Shown piece by piece: positions 11,317 to 19,217 of a DNA stretch of 34,956 bases. Location of the stretch: assembly GCA_022969175.1 (NCBI GenBank), contig JALJPB010000046.1, positions 1 to 34,956 on the forward strand. The letters are read 5' to 3'. Each line of letters begins with the position of its first letter. The first letter of the stretch is position 1. Source of the DNA: Colwellia sp. (GTDB taxonomy: Bacteria > Pseudomonadota > Gammaproteobacteria > Enterobacterales > Alteromonadaceae). A program made the translations under genes and the position numbers. The notes beneath the pieces are model-generated. The model saw only the letters and a list, made by a program, of their open reading frames with translations, ran no database searches and had not been told where the DNA came from.

Positions 11317-11322
11317 ATTATA
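11317..11322 (-). promoter_or_regulatory. Candidate -10 box for the lptD operon
   Basis: The minus strand carries a perfect TATAAT, 48 bp upstream of the lptD ATG. Only T-rich sequence, not a good -35 hexamer, lies 17-18 bp upstream of it. It is in the 190-bp divergent gap between lptD and the amgK-like gene. I did not find a clear sigma-E site of the kind that drives lptD in E. coli. Confidence 0.4.
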
Positions 11323-11458
11323 CAGTGATAAAAAGCATTAAAAAGTGATGTAAAACATACTTTATTGCCAAACCTCGCTATGATATAGCAATTTTTGTTA
11401 TCTCGCTAATGCCTTTACTTACTTTTAGTAGAACAATTCCCTAAAAAGGTCAGTTATT

Positions 11459-12520
11459 TTGTTACAAGAATCTCGACACTTGCAATTTGTACATTGGTTA
11501 CTCTCTGTTTTTTCATCGGAAACTGACAGTTTTATTGATGATTTGACCTCAATGACTGGCGATGCAGGCTTTCGGCAATATTTTCGTTTTCAATATAAAG
11601 GTCAGTCATTGATTGCCGTCGACGCTCCACCTCTATTGTCAAATAATGAGGCTTTTGTTGCCATACAAAAAGCGTTTTCATCACACTCTTTACTCGTGCC
11701 TCAAATAGTTGCATGTGATTTGGTCAATGGTTTTTTTTGTATAACAGATTTTGGCGATAAACTATTGTCAGATGTGGTTGCCGGGGGGGCAGAAAATACG
11801 GTAGTTAAAGAATATTATAATAAAGCTATTAAATTAATTCCAACTATCGCGTCTACGGAGCTTGCGGTAACAGAAAGTTATTCGCTGCCTATCTACGATC
11901 AAGAATTTATTCATCGTGAGTTAACAATATTTAAGGAATGGCTTCTTGAGAAACACCTTCAAATAGAATTATCAGCCGCAGAAATAAAACAACTTAATTT
12001 ATGTTTTGATTTTCTAACCATTAGTGCAATATCGCAGCCACAAGTGACCGTTCATAGAGACTATCATAGTCGTAATATAATGGTGCTTAACAATAACGAA
12101 TTGGGCATTATCGATTTTCAAGATGCTGTTATTGGCCCTATCACTTACGATATCGTCTCCTTATTGCGAGATTGTTATGTTAGATACCCTGATGAAATGA
12201 TAAAGCCTTTATTTAAGTCATTCTGTCAACTGGCTGAGGAAAAATATGACTTGAATAAAGTTACATCACAGCAGTGGCAACAATGGTTTGACTTAATGGG
12301 GTTGCAACGTCATTTAAAAGCGAGTGGTATTTTTTGTCGTTTATATTACCGTGATAATAAAAACGGTTATTTAAAAGATATCCCTTTAACACTTTCTTAT
12401 ATTGAAGATATCAGTGCTATTTATCCACAATTAAGTTTCTTAAATCAACTTATGACTAAAAAAGTACAACCATTGATGAAAGTTCTAATAAGTCAGTCAA
12501 GCTCGGTAAGTGAAGCCTAA
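11459..12520 (+). CDS. amgK: AmgK-like anomeric sugar kinase (aminoglycoside phosphotransferase fold)
   Basis: The 353-residue protein belongs to the APH kinase fold: an N-terminal lobe with DAGFRQYFRF and a nucleotide-binding strand, a catalytic loop VHRDYHSRNIMV (about 197-208), and a metal-binding LGIIDFQDAVIGPITYDIVS segment. In Pseudomonas, AmgK phosphorylates the anomeric carbon of N-acetylmuramate and N-acetylglucosamine in a cell-wall recycling route. The following gene is MurU-like, and both lie between lptD and djlA, supporting this role. The start is TTG at 11459, 8 bp after an AAGGT ribosome-binding site; no good ATG exists near the N-terminus. The substrate is inferred from context. 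Confidence 0.8.
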   Translation: MLQESRHLQFVHWLLSVFSSETDSFIDDLTSMTGDAGFRQYFRFQYKGQSLIAVDAPPLLSNNEAFVAIQKAFSSHSLLVPQIVACDLVNGFFCITDFGDKLLSDVVAGGAENTVVKEYYNKAIKLIPTIASTELAVTESYSLPIYDQEFIHRELTIFKEWLLEKHLQIELSAAEIKQLNLCFDFLTISAISQPQVTVHRDYHSRNIMVLNNNELGIIDFQDAVIGPITYDIVSLLRDCYVRYPDEMIKPLFKSFCQLAEEKYDLNKVTSQQWQQWFDLMGLQRHLKASGIFCRLYYRDNKNGYLKDIPLTLSYIEDISAIYPQLSFLNQLMTKKVQPLMKVLISQSSSVSEA

Positions 12521-12521
12521 T

Positions 12522-13247
12522 ATGAAAGCTATGATTTTAGCAGCGGGTCGCGGTGAACGTATGAAACCTTTAACAGATAGCTGTCCTAAACCCTTGTTAA
12601 CCGTTAAAGGTATGCCATTAATTGAATATCATATTAGCGCTTTAGCTAAAATTGGTGTCAGTGAGATTATTATTAATCATGCTTGGCTTGGTCAGCAATT
12701 AGTTGACTATTTAGGTGATGGTAATCAATGGCAAGTAAAAATTCACTACAGTGAAGAGCAACACGCATTGGAAACTGCTGGAGGTATTATTAAAGCCTTA
12801 CCATTACTGGGTGAGGATGCCTTTTTAATTGTTAATGGGGATGTTTTTACCGACTTTGGTTTTAATGATATCCCAGCACTACCAACCGATAAACTCGCCC
12901 ATTTATGGTTGGTTAATAATCCTGTTCATAATTTAGCAGGAGATTTCGCCATTGAAGACGGTTTGTTACAAAATATAGCCGTAAAAGCGAGAGGTGAACA
13001 AGGACAAAAAAGTTATACTTACAGCGGTATCGCTTTATTTAAGCCTAATTTTTTCAACCAAGCGTTTTTTGATGACAATTACTTTAATCAAAGCCCCGTA
13101 ACTCGGGATACAAACGCTGCACTACCATTAGCACCGCTATTGCGCATGATGGCAGATAAAAATAAAATTACCGCGAGTGTATTATCAGCTACTTGGACTG
13201 ATGTCGGTACACCAGAGCGACTAGCTCAGTTGAATGAAGTAAGGTAG
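12522..13247 (+). CDS. murU: MurU-like N-acetylmuramate-1-phosphate uridylyltransferase
   Basis: The 241-residue product starts at ATG 12522 with MKAMILAAGRGERMKPLTD, the nucleotide-binding signature of sugar-1-phosphate nucleotidylyltransferases, followed by CPKPLLTVKGMPLIEYHI. An NGDVFTDF segment supplies the metal-binding Asp, and SYTYSGIALFKP lies in the sugar-binding half. An in-frame GTG 12 bp upstream overlaps amgK and is less like the family. The start is one base after the amgK stop, so coupling is likely. In Pseudomonas MurU makes UDP-MurNAc, bypassing de novo synthesis and the fosfomycin target MurA. Other nucleotidylyltransferases share the motif; the pairing with amgK gives the specific call. 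Confidence 0.82.
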   Translation: MKAMILAAGRGERMKPLTDSCPKPLLTVKGMPLIEYHISALAKIGVSEIIINHAWLGQQLVDYLGDGNQWQVKIHYSEEQHALETAGGIIKALPLLGEDAFLIVNGDVFTDFGFNDIPALPTDKLAHLWLVNNPVHNLAGDFAIEDGLLQNIAVKARGEQGQKSYTYSGIALFKPNFFNQAFFDDNYFNQSPVTRDTNAALPLAPLLRMMADKNKITASVLSATWTDVGTPERLAQLNEVR

Positions 13248-13292
13248 TTGATGTATTTAACAGAAATAACCAGATTAGGAATTATCTAAATT

Positions 13293-14108
13293 ATGCACAT
13301 TTGGGGTAAAGTTTTTGGCTTTTTATTTGGCTTCATGCTGAGTAAAAATTTATTTGGCGCCTTGTTAGGTGTTTGGATAGGACATATGTTTGATAAAGGT
13401 CGTCGAATCGATTTTGATGGTTTTTCGCCAAACAAAGAAGATGATGTTACTCGCCAAGCCGTGTTTTTTTATACTACCTTTTCAGTGATGGGGCATATTG
13501 CCAAAGCTAATGGTCAAGTTAATCGGCATGAAATTGCTTTTGCTACCGCCTATATGGACAAAATGGGCTTAACTGGCGGTATGCGCCAACAAGCTCAAGA
13601 TGCCTTTCGTGAAGGTAAGGTTTCAGGTTTTCCAATAGAGGAGCGAATAAGAAAGTTTAAAAGCTCTTGTGGTCGTCGTCATGATCTTTTATTGATGTTT
13701 TTAGAAATCCAGATTCAAGTAGCGTTTTCTGATGGTGAGTTAGACTCCGCTGAAAGAGCAGTTTTACATAAAATAGCTAAGCAATTGGGGTTTTCAGCCC
13801 GAGAGTTAGATAAATTACTTGAGATGATTATTGCCGGAGCTGCCTTTCATCAAGGAGGTAGTTATCAAGGACAACCAGGTAATCAAAAAAATGCAGGGCC
13901 TCAACAACTAGCGAATGCCTATAAGGTACTAGGGGTAAGTGGGGATTCTGAATTCAAACACATTAAGAAAGCTTACAAAAAATTAATGTCTCAACATCAT
14001 CCCGATAAGTTAATTGCTAAGGGGCTACCACCTGAAATGATGGAAGTTGCCAAGCAAAAAACACAAGATATTCAATCTGCTTATGACGTAATATCTAAAA
14101 ATAGATAG
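13293..14108 (+). CDS. djlA: Membrane-anchored DnaJ-like co-chaperone DjlA
   Basis: The 271-residue protein (the same length as E. coli DjlA) has one N-terminal membrane segment (about 5-31, ending GVWIGHMFDKG), a TerB-like helical domain (about 55-180), a Gly/Gln linker (about 188-205), and a C-terminal J domain. The HPD tripeptide that stimulates DnaK is at residues 236-238. In E. coli DjlA works with DnaK at the inner membrane and affects capsule control through the Rcs system. It is 45 bp after murU, convergent with the next gene, with a 35-bp gap between stops. Confidence 0.95.
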   Translation: MHIWGKVFGFLFGFMLSKNLFGALLGVWIGHMFDKGRRIDFDGFSPNKEDDVTRQAVFFYTTFSVMGHIAKANGQVNRHEIAFATAYMDKMGLTGGMRQQAQDAFREGKVSGFPIEERIRKFKSSCGRRHDLLLMFLEIQIQVAFSDGELDSAERAVLHKIAKQLGFSARELDKLLEMIIAGAAFHQGGSYQGQPGNQKNAGPQQLANAYKVLGVSGDSEFKHIKKAYKKLMSQHHPDKLIAKGLPPEMMEVAKQKTQDIQSAYDVISKNR

Positions 14109-14143
14109 AAAACTAAGCCCGCAATTAGTCAATAACTCGTTAT

Positions 14144-15106
14144 TTACCAACCGATAGAGGTTAGCCACCCTTTAATGGCAAGTAACAAGTCTTCTTTAGG
14201 GTAGTAACTGCTCGATAAGTTAGTTAATTTTCGTTGGCGATAAAAGGCTTTCATTTCTTTATTCGCTTGCGATAACCGCAGTTTAGCACTACTTAGAGCA
14301 AGTGGATGATCACGCATTAAATAAAGATCTAATACCGGAAAATTTGTTTGTGCTAGAGTTGATGCGTATTGTTGATTGGCTTCATTGCTATACATATAGC
14401 TACTTAATAAAATCAAAGCATTAGGTGGAGTGTTTTTTTCTCGTTGATATAAATCTGTCAATATAGCGCCATGACTGCCTTCAACAATAACAATAAATAT
14501 GCCCGGATACTCTTGAGCTTTTTCCATCACTGTTTTCATTATTGCGCTGAGCTTTAATTGATAGGCTGTTATGGTTGCTAAGTTTTCTTTTTGCTGTTCC
14601 TCTACGTTTAAAGCGATTGATGGATAATTTTCTGGTTTGCTTGGTGGTTGTATAGAAATTGTTGTCCAGCCTTGATCGGGCAAAGCTTTTCTTAAATAAT
14701 TTAACCCTTTTGGACTGGTAGCTGTTTGTTGCCAGTCGGCGAGTAAAATAGCGACACCTTTGCTATTAGCGGTGTAGCCTTCTTTAATTAAGGTTATAAA
14801 ATCATCAGGCCCTGCCAGCAGAGGATTGATTTCATCTTTTTGTAAATAATGATTTATATCGTCTTTATATTGTTGTTCGAGGGCTATAGGCGCTTGGATT
14901 TCAATTGCTTTTTTAGCGGGTGTTTTTTGTCCTGCTTTTGGTTTTACGTCAGATGCAGCTTCATTGGCTTTATCTTTATCTTTATCTTTATCATTTTCAG
15001 TCAAAGTTTTTTGTTGTTGTTCTTGCTGAGTTTGTGAAAATGCAACAGAAGAGTTAACTAGGCTAAAAACAAAAAAAATAACAATTAAAAGACAATGGCG
15101 CGGCAC
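14144..15106 (-). CDS. DUF3530-type secreted alpha/beta-hydrolase-like protein
   Basis: From GTG 15106 the product has 320 residues. This start is preferred over an upstream TTG (15124) because a CGGAG ribosome-binding site lies 6 bp before it and the protein then begins directly with a signal peptide (MPRHCLLIVIFFVFSL...VAFS). A charged low-complexity stretch follows, with (KD)4 encoded by a hexanucleotide repeat. The body contains GVAILLADW, LPDQGWTTISIQPP, FIVIVEGSHGAILTDL and NALILLSSYM, the strand-turn pattern of an alpha/beta hydrolase and of DUF3530 proteins. Function is unknown. It sits between rluA and djlA, which are adjacent in E. coli. Confidence 0.75.
   Translation of the reverse strand: MPRHCLLIVIFFVFSLVNSSVAFSQTQQEQQQKTLTENDKDKDKDKANEAASDVKPKAGQKTPAKKAIEIQAPIALEQQYKDDINHYLQKDEINPLLAGPDDFITLIKEGYTANSKGVAILLADWQQTATSPKGLNYLRKALPDQGWTTISIQPPSKPENYPSIALNVEEQQKENLATITAYQLKLSAIMKTVMEKAQEYPGIFIVIVEGSHGAILTDLYQREKNTPPNALILLSSYMYSNEANQQYASTLAQTNFPVLDLYLMRDHPLALSSAKLRLSQANKEMKAFYRQRKLTNLSSSYYPKEDLLLAIKGWLTSIGW
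14968..14992. repeat. Hexanucleotide tandem repeat (CTTTAT)4
   Basis: Four perfect head-to-tail copies of CTTTAT plus one base lie inside the DUF3530 gene and encode alternating Lys-Asp on the minus strand. The unit is six bases, so copy-number changes would alter linker length without shifting frame. Confidence 0.9.
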
Positions 15107-15201
15107 TATAATCTCCGAATACAAAACATAATGTAAGAACTATTGATAATAGCATATCGACCAAAAAGCTATTTTCTAAAGCGAGTTAACGCAAGTAAAC
15201 G

Positions 15202-15882
15202 TTAACTAAATGGACACTTTGCAGTAAATTCAATGTTTTCACCACTGACAGGATGAGTTACGCTAAGCATTTGAGCATGAAGTTGTAGGCGAGGGCTAAT
15301 AGTTAGTGCTTTGGCATGAGCATATAATCGATCACCTAAAATAGGGTGTCCTAAGGCGAGCATATGCACCCGTAATTGGTGGGAACGTCCGGTTATTGGT
15401 GTCAACTCTACTAAGGTAGTCTCATCACCATTACGCTCATCATTACTGATCACTCGATAATGGGTTAATGCCTTTTTCCCGTGTTCGTGATCAACTTTTT
15501 GTTTAGGTCGGTTAGGCCAATCACAAATTAGCGGTAATTCAACACTGCCATTGGCCTCTTTTAATTTGCCATACAGTCGGGCGATATAACTTTTTTTAGT
15601 TAACCTTTTTTCAAACTGTCGACTAATTGCAACATGAGCAGGCTTGTTGAGTGCCATTAAAAGAATGCCAGAGGTCGCCATATCAAGTCGGTGGACTATG
15701 GTTGCACTTGGCAGCACTCGGTTCACTCTATTTTGCAAGCAGTCTTGATGTTCAGGTAACCGACCAGGTACAGATAATAAACCACTGCCTTTATTTAATA
15801 CCACCAAATCGTTGTCTTGATAAATAATATCAAGGTATGGGGTCATCGGTGGTTGATAAACAAAATCAGGGTTTGCTGCCAT
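15202..15882 (-). CDS. rluA: Dual-specificity pseudouridine synthase RluA
   Basis: The 226-residue protein matches E. coli RluA along its length: SGLLSVPGR, the catalytic HRLDMATSG loop (Asp of HRLD is the nucleophile), LPLICDWPNRPKQKV, and GRSHQLRVHMLALGHPILGD. RluA makes pseudouridine at position 746 of 23S rRNA and position 32 of some tRNAs. The CDWPNRPKQKV segment and the small size, without an S4 domain, favour RluA over RluC or RluD. It starts 27 bp after rapA, an arrangement also seen in E. coli, so co-transcription is likely. A 7-bp inverted repeat (GTTAACG, 15185-15206) overlaps its stop codon but lacks a T tract. Confidence 0.95.
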   Translation of the reverse strand: MAANPDFVYQPPMTPYLDIIYQDNDLVVLNKGSGLLSVPGRLPEHQDCLQNRVNRVLPSATIVHRLDMATSGILLMALNKPAHVAISRQFEKRLTKKSYIARLYGKLKEANGSVELPLICDWPNRPKQKVDHEHGKKALTHYRVISNDERNGDETTLVELTPITGRSHQLRVHMLALGHPILGDRLYAHAKALTISPRLQLHAQMLSVTHPVSGENIEFTAKCPFS

Positions 15883-15909
15883 TGGCTATTCTCTTTGCTT
15901 TAATAAAGT

Positions 15910-18834
15910 TTATTGGTTGCTCACGACAATCATTCGTACAGCTTCAAATTTTAACTGGGCTTTATTGATGTAGTTTTCCAATTCATCTTGTTGAATTTTA
16001 ATAAAATCGAGCTCTTCTTGACGAACATTTGGGTTTATTGCCGCTAATGCCGTTAAACGTTCAAACTCTTCATCTAAAGTTTTGTGCATATTGGCTAAAG
16101 CTTTAGTTTGAATAGCCGCCACTTCTTTTTCTGCATGATCTTCGGCTTTAGCCACCAGTGCGGGTACTTGAGCTTTTAACGCTTTAACCAATTGCAAAGC
16201 AACTAACTTTTTCACTGGGGTTAATTGGCTATCAAGTACTTGTTCACTGACTTTTTCTGCTAAGTTTAGTCCAGATTTATCAACTAAAACACGGACAGGG
16301 GTTGTCGGTAAATAACGGCCAAGCTGTAAATGAGCAGGCGCTGTTGCTTCGACAGTAAATAAGCATTCTAAGAAAAAAGTCCCTACAGGTAGTGCTGGGT
16401 TTTTTAAAATTCCGATGCTAGCATTACCAATATCATCACTGACTAATAAATCTATCACGCCACGAACCATAGGGTGGTCCCAAGTGAGCAGCTGGTAGTT
16501 TTCATTTTGCAAAGCGGTTTCACGATCAAAGGTAATTGTGGTGCCGTCTTCTGGTAAACAAGGGAAATTTGAATTGAGCATATGTTCCGTTGGATTTAAA
16601 GCAATGGCATTATCTGCTTTATCATCTTGTTGAACACCAAAAACATCAAATACTTGGAACATGAACTGTGGCAGAGTATATTGACGATCTTGTCTGGCGA
16701 TTTCCTCAACCAATTGATGTGCTCTACCTTGGCCTGACGAATTCAGCTCAAGCAGTTTGTCACGGCCAGACTCTAGCTCTGCTTTTAGGGTTAAGTGTTT
16801 TTCATGGCTACTGTTAATAAGTGCTGTGGCATCGTCAGACTGCCATTGTCCAGACAATGCTAAATTTACTAACTTTTGGCCAAAGTTTTCGAAAATAACT
16901 CGACCAGTAATACAGGTATGCTCAAAAGCATTAAGTCCTTGTTGATACCAGTTAAACAATAACTGCTGAGCAGAGTCTTCAAAATAAGGTACGTGTAATT
17001 GAATAACTTCGGTTTGACCAATACGGTCTAAGCGGCCAATGCGTTGTTCAAGTAAATCAGGATTACAGGGTAAATCAAATAAAACTAAGTGATGAGCGAA
17101 TTGAAAGTTACGGCCTTCACTGCCAATTTCTGAACAAAGCAATAATTGAGCGCTGTCTTCATCTTGAGCAAAATAAGCCGCTGCTTTGTCACGTTCAAAT
17201 ATTGAAAGGCCTTCGTGGAATACTGCTGCACGAATGCCTTCTTTAACACGTAAAGCATTTTCTAAATCAATAGCCGTTTGCGCATGAGCGCAAATCACTA
17301 ATACTTTTTCTCTGTTTAAGCCTTTGAGTAAATTAATTAAATAATCAACACGGGGATCAAAGTCGGTCCATGTTTGTTCTTGGCTATCTAAGGCGTAAAG
17401 CATTTCAGGACAGAAAATGAACTTACTTTGCCCCTGTTTTGCTAAATTTTCAGCAGAATCACTTAATAAATAATCACTGATTTGTTGTTGATATTGTTCA
17501 GGCATTTCTAATGGCGCTGGCATTAGTTGACGCTCAGGAAAACCTTTAATGGTATTACGGCTATTTCTAAATAAAATTCGACCGGTACCATGGCGATCAA
17601 GTAACTGCTTTAATAATTGCTGACGAGCATCATTTTCAGCTTGTTCAGAAGAGTCGACACTACTAATGCAGTTCAGTAATTCACTTATGTCCGTTTCTTT
17701 TAATAAAGCTATTAATGTTGTTGTTTGCTCTTTGCTGAGCATATTACCTTCAACCAAGGTATTAGCGGCGTCAGCAACTTCGACATAATGTTCTTCTTCT
17801 TCGGTGAATTTTTGATAATCAAAAAACCGGTCGGGGTCAAGTAAACGTAAACGAGCAAAATGAGACTCATGACCTAATTGATCAGGTGTTGCCGTCAGTA
17901 ATAACACCCCAGGAATAGTTTGAGATAATTGCTCAATACATTGATATTCAATGCTGACATTGTCTTGTTGCCAATTTAAGTGGTGTGCTTCATCCACTAC
18001 CATTAAATCCCAATCCTCATTAATGAGGGCTTCATACCATTTTGGATTTTTGGTGATAAAATCTAAGTTAACTAAAACTAACTGCTCAGAGCTGAAAGGA
18101 TTACTATTGTCGCTATCATTAGCGCTTTCAACGCAGCGTTCATTATCAAAAATACTAAATTTCAGATTAAAGCGGCGAAGCATTTCAACTAACCATTGAT
18201 GCATGAGTGACTCAGGTACAATAATTAAAATACGCTGTGCGCGGCCACTAACGAGCTGTTGATGAATGATTAAACCCGCTTCAATGGTTTTCCCCAAGCC
18301 AACTTCATCGGCTAACAGTACACGTGGCGCAAAGCGGCTGCCGACTTCATCGGCAATATATAGCTGGTGAGGAATTAAACTAACTCTAGCGCCCGTTAGG
18401 CCCATCAATTTAGATTGTTGTTGTTCAAACTGATGTTGTAAACAATCTTTTCTTAAGCGGAACCAGTCTAAACGATCAACTTGACCGTTAAGTAATCGGT
18501 CGTGGGGTTTGTTAAATTTAATAAAGTGATCAATCATCACTTCTTTTAAGCTTGCAGGCTCATTGGTATCTTTTCTTATGCCGTGGTAGGTAATAAGGTT
18601 GTTTATTTCTTCCATGGACTCAACAATAAGCTGCCAACCTTCATGGCTTGGAATGCTATCACCGTTATTAAAAATAACACGTGTTAATGGCGCATTGGCA
18701 ATGGCGTATTGGCGAGCTTCTCCGGTAGCGGTATAGACAATGGTAACAAAACGATGTTCTATCGCTGTAACCGTACCTAAACCTTGAGCAGATTCACTGT
18801 CACTGATCCAACGTTGTCCCGGGTGAAAAGGCAT
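15910..18834 (-). CDS. rapA: RNA polymerase-associated ATPase RapA (HepA)
   Basis: The 974-residue Swi2/Snf2-type ATPase binds RNA polymerase and helps recycle it after transcription. The start at ATG 18834 gives MPFHPGQRWISDSESAQGLG, matching E. coli RapA; an upstream TTG would place the GGAG ribosome-binding site inside the gene. Parts in order: N-terminal Tudor-like domains (1 to about 105), helicase motif I DEVGLGKT at 176-183, DEAHH, the LLLTATPDQLG motif, and the second RecA lobe with SEIGSEGRNFQFAHHLVLFD and EQRIGRLDRIGQ. A long C-terminal region ends RMIVVSNQ, as in E. coli (968 residues). It is upstream of rluA. Confidence 0.97.
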   Translation of the reverse strand: MPFHPGQRWISDSESAQGLGTVTAIEHRFVTIVYTATGEARQYAIANAPLTRVIFNNGDSIPSHEGWQLIVESMEEINNLITYHGIRKDTNEPASLKEVMIDHFIKFNKPHDRLLNGQVDRLDWFRLRKDCLQHQFEQQQSKLMGLTGARVSLIPHQLYIADEVGSRFAPRVLLADEVGLGKTIEAGLIIHQQLVSGRAQRILIIVPESLMHQWLVEMLRRFNLKFSIFDNERCVESANDSDNSNPFSSEQLVLVNLDFITKNPKWYEALINEDWDLMVVDEAHHLNWQQDNVSIEYQCIEQLSQTIPGVLLLTATPDQLGHESHFARLRLLDPDRFFDYQKFTEEEEHYVEVADAANTLVEGNMLSKEQTTTLIALLKETDISELLNCISSVDSSEQAENDARQQLLKQLLDRHGTGRILFRNSRNTIKGFPERQLMPAPLEMPEQYQQQISDYLLSDSAENLAKQGQSKFIFCPEMLYALDSQEQTWTDFDPRVDYLINLLKGLNREKVLVICAHAQTAIDLENALRVKEGIRAAVFHEGLSIFERDKAAAYFAQDEDSAQLLLCSEIGSEGRNFQFAHHLVLFDLPCNPDLLEQRIGRLDRIGQTEVIQLHVPYFEDSAQQLLFNWYQQGLNAFEHTCITGRVIFENFGQKLVNLALSGQWQSDDATALINSSHEKHLTLKAELESGRDKLLELNSSGQGRAHQLVEEIARQDRQYTLPQFMFQVFDVFGVQQDDKADNAIALNPTEHMLNSNFPCLPEDGTTITFDRETALQNENYQLLTWDHPMVRGVIDLLVSDDIGNASIGILKNPALPVGTFFLECLFTVEATAPAHLQLGRYLPTTPVRVLVDKSGLNLAEKVSEQVLDSQLTPVKKLVALQLVKALKAQVPALVAKAEDHAEKEVAAIQTKALANMHKTLDEEFERLTALAAINPNVRQEELDFIKIQQDELENYINKAQLKFEAVRMIVVSNQ

Positions 18835-19217
18835 GAAAAAAGTCTCCAAGAAAATAAATAAACAGGCCTAAAATTAGCCCTTGAAAAACGGCGGCCATAA
18901 TATACCAATAACGCTCACTAAGCTATAACTGATAAGCGATGCAACGCAGATTGTTTGTTGGTTTTTTATTCGCTGCTAAGGAAACCTGAAAATCAATTGG
19001 CCCTAAAATGTTATTGGCTTTAAATATAGGCTATATTTTTATATAATTCTTTTGATTTTCTAGCCATAAACTGGCAATGTAGAATTAACTTTGCTCTAGG
19101 AGAAAGCTGAATGTTTTGGGATAGCTCAATATTTGGATGGTAAAGTTAACTGAGGTTTAAAGTACTTACCGTTGAGTATTTTGCTAGCTATTATTTTAAT
19201 CTTGCTAGGAACGCCTT
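18835..19217. other. 383-bp divergent intergenic region between rapA and the PhoH-type gene
   Basis: The region carries the rapA ribosome-binding site (near 18845), a very AT-rich middle (19020-19060), a TAGAAT hexamer (19080-19085) that could be a -10, and a short open frame with a strong ribosome-binding site (19098-19143). Close to the PhoH-type start, TTGAGT (19172-19177), 17 bp and TTTAAT (19195-19200) resemble a promoter, but it would leave only about 11 bp of leader. I see no RNA gene or terminator. Confidence 0.6.
19111..19143 (+). CDS. Possible 10-codon leader peptide upstream of the PhoH-type gene
   Basis: ATG 19111 is preceded by AGGAG (19098-19102) with an 8-base spacer, a textbook ribosome-binding site, and encodes MFWDSSIFGW before TAA. 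Two of ten codons are Trp. No attenuator hairpin with a T tract is evident in the 74 bp to the next gene, so a regulatory role is only a possibility. It may be a chance signal. Confidence 0.3.
   Translation: MFWDSSIFGW

Noticed and set aside
11270-11460. A sigma-E promoter for lptD like that of E. coli
   Set aside because: I could not find a convincing GAACTT with a correctly spaced TCTGA-type element on the minus strand.
15185-15206. GTTAACG inverted repeat at the rluA stop as a terminator
   Set aside because: The stem is only 7 bp with an 8-base loop and is not followed by a T tract.
19172-19200. Promoter-like TTGAGT-N17-TTTAAT before the PhoH-type gene
   Set aside because: Transcription would start at the ribosome-binding site and leave almost no leader; it is kept only as a note in the region entry.
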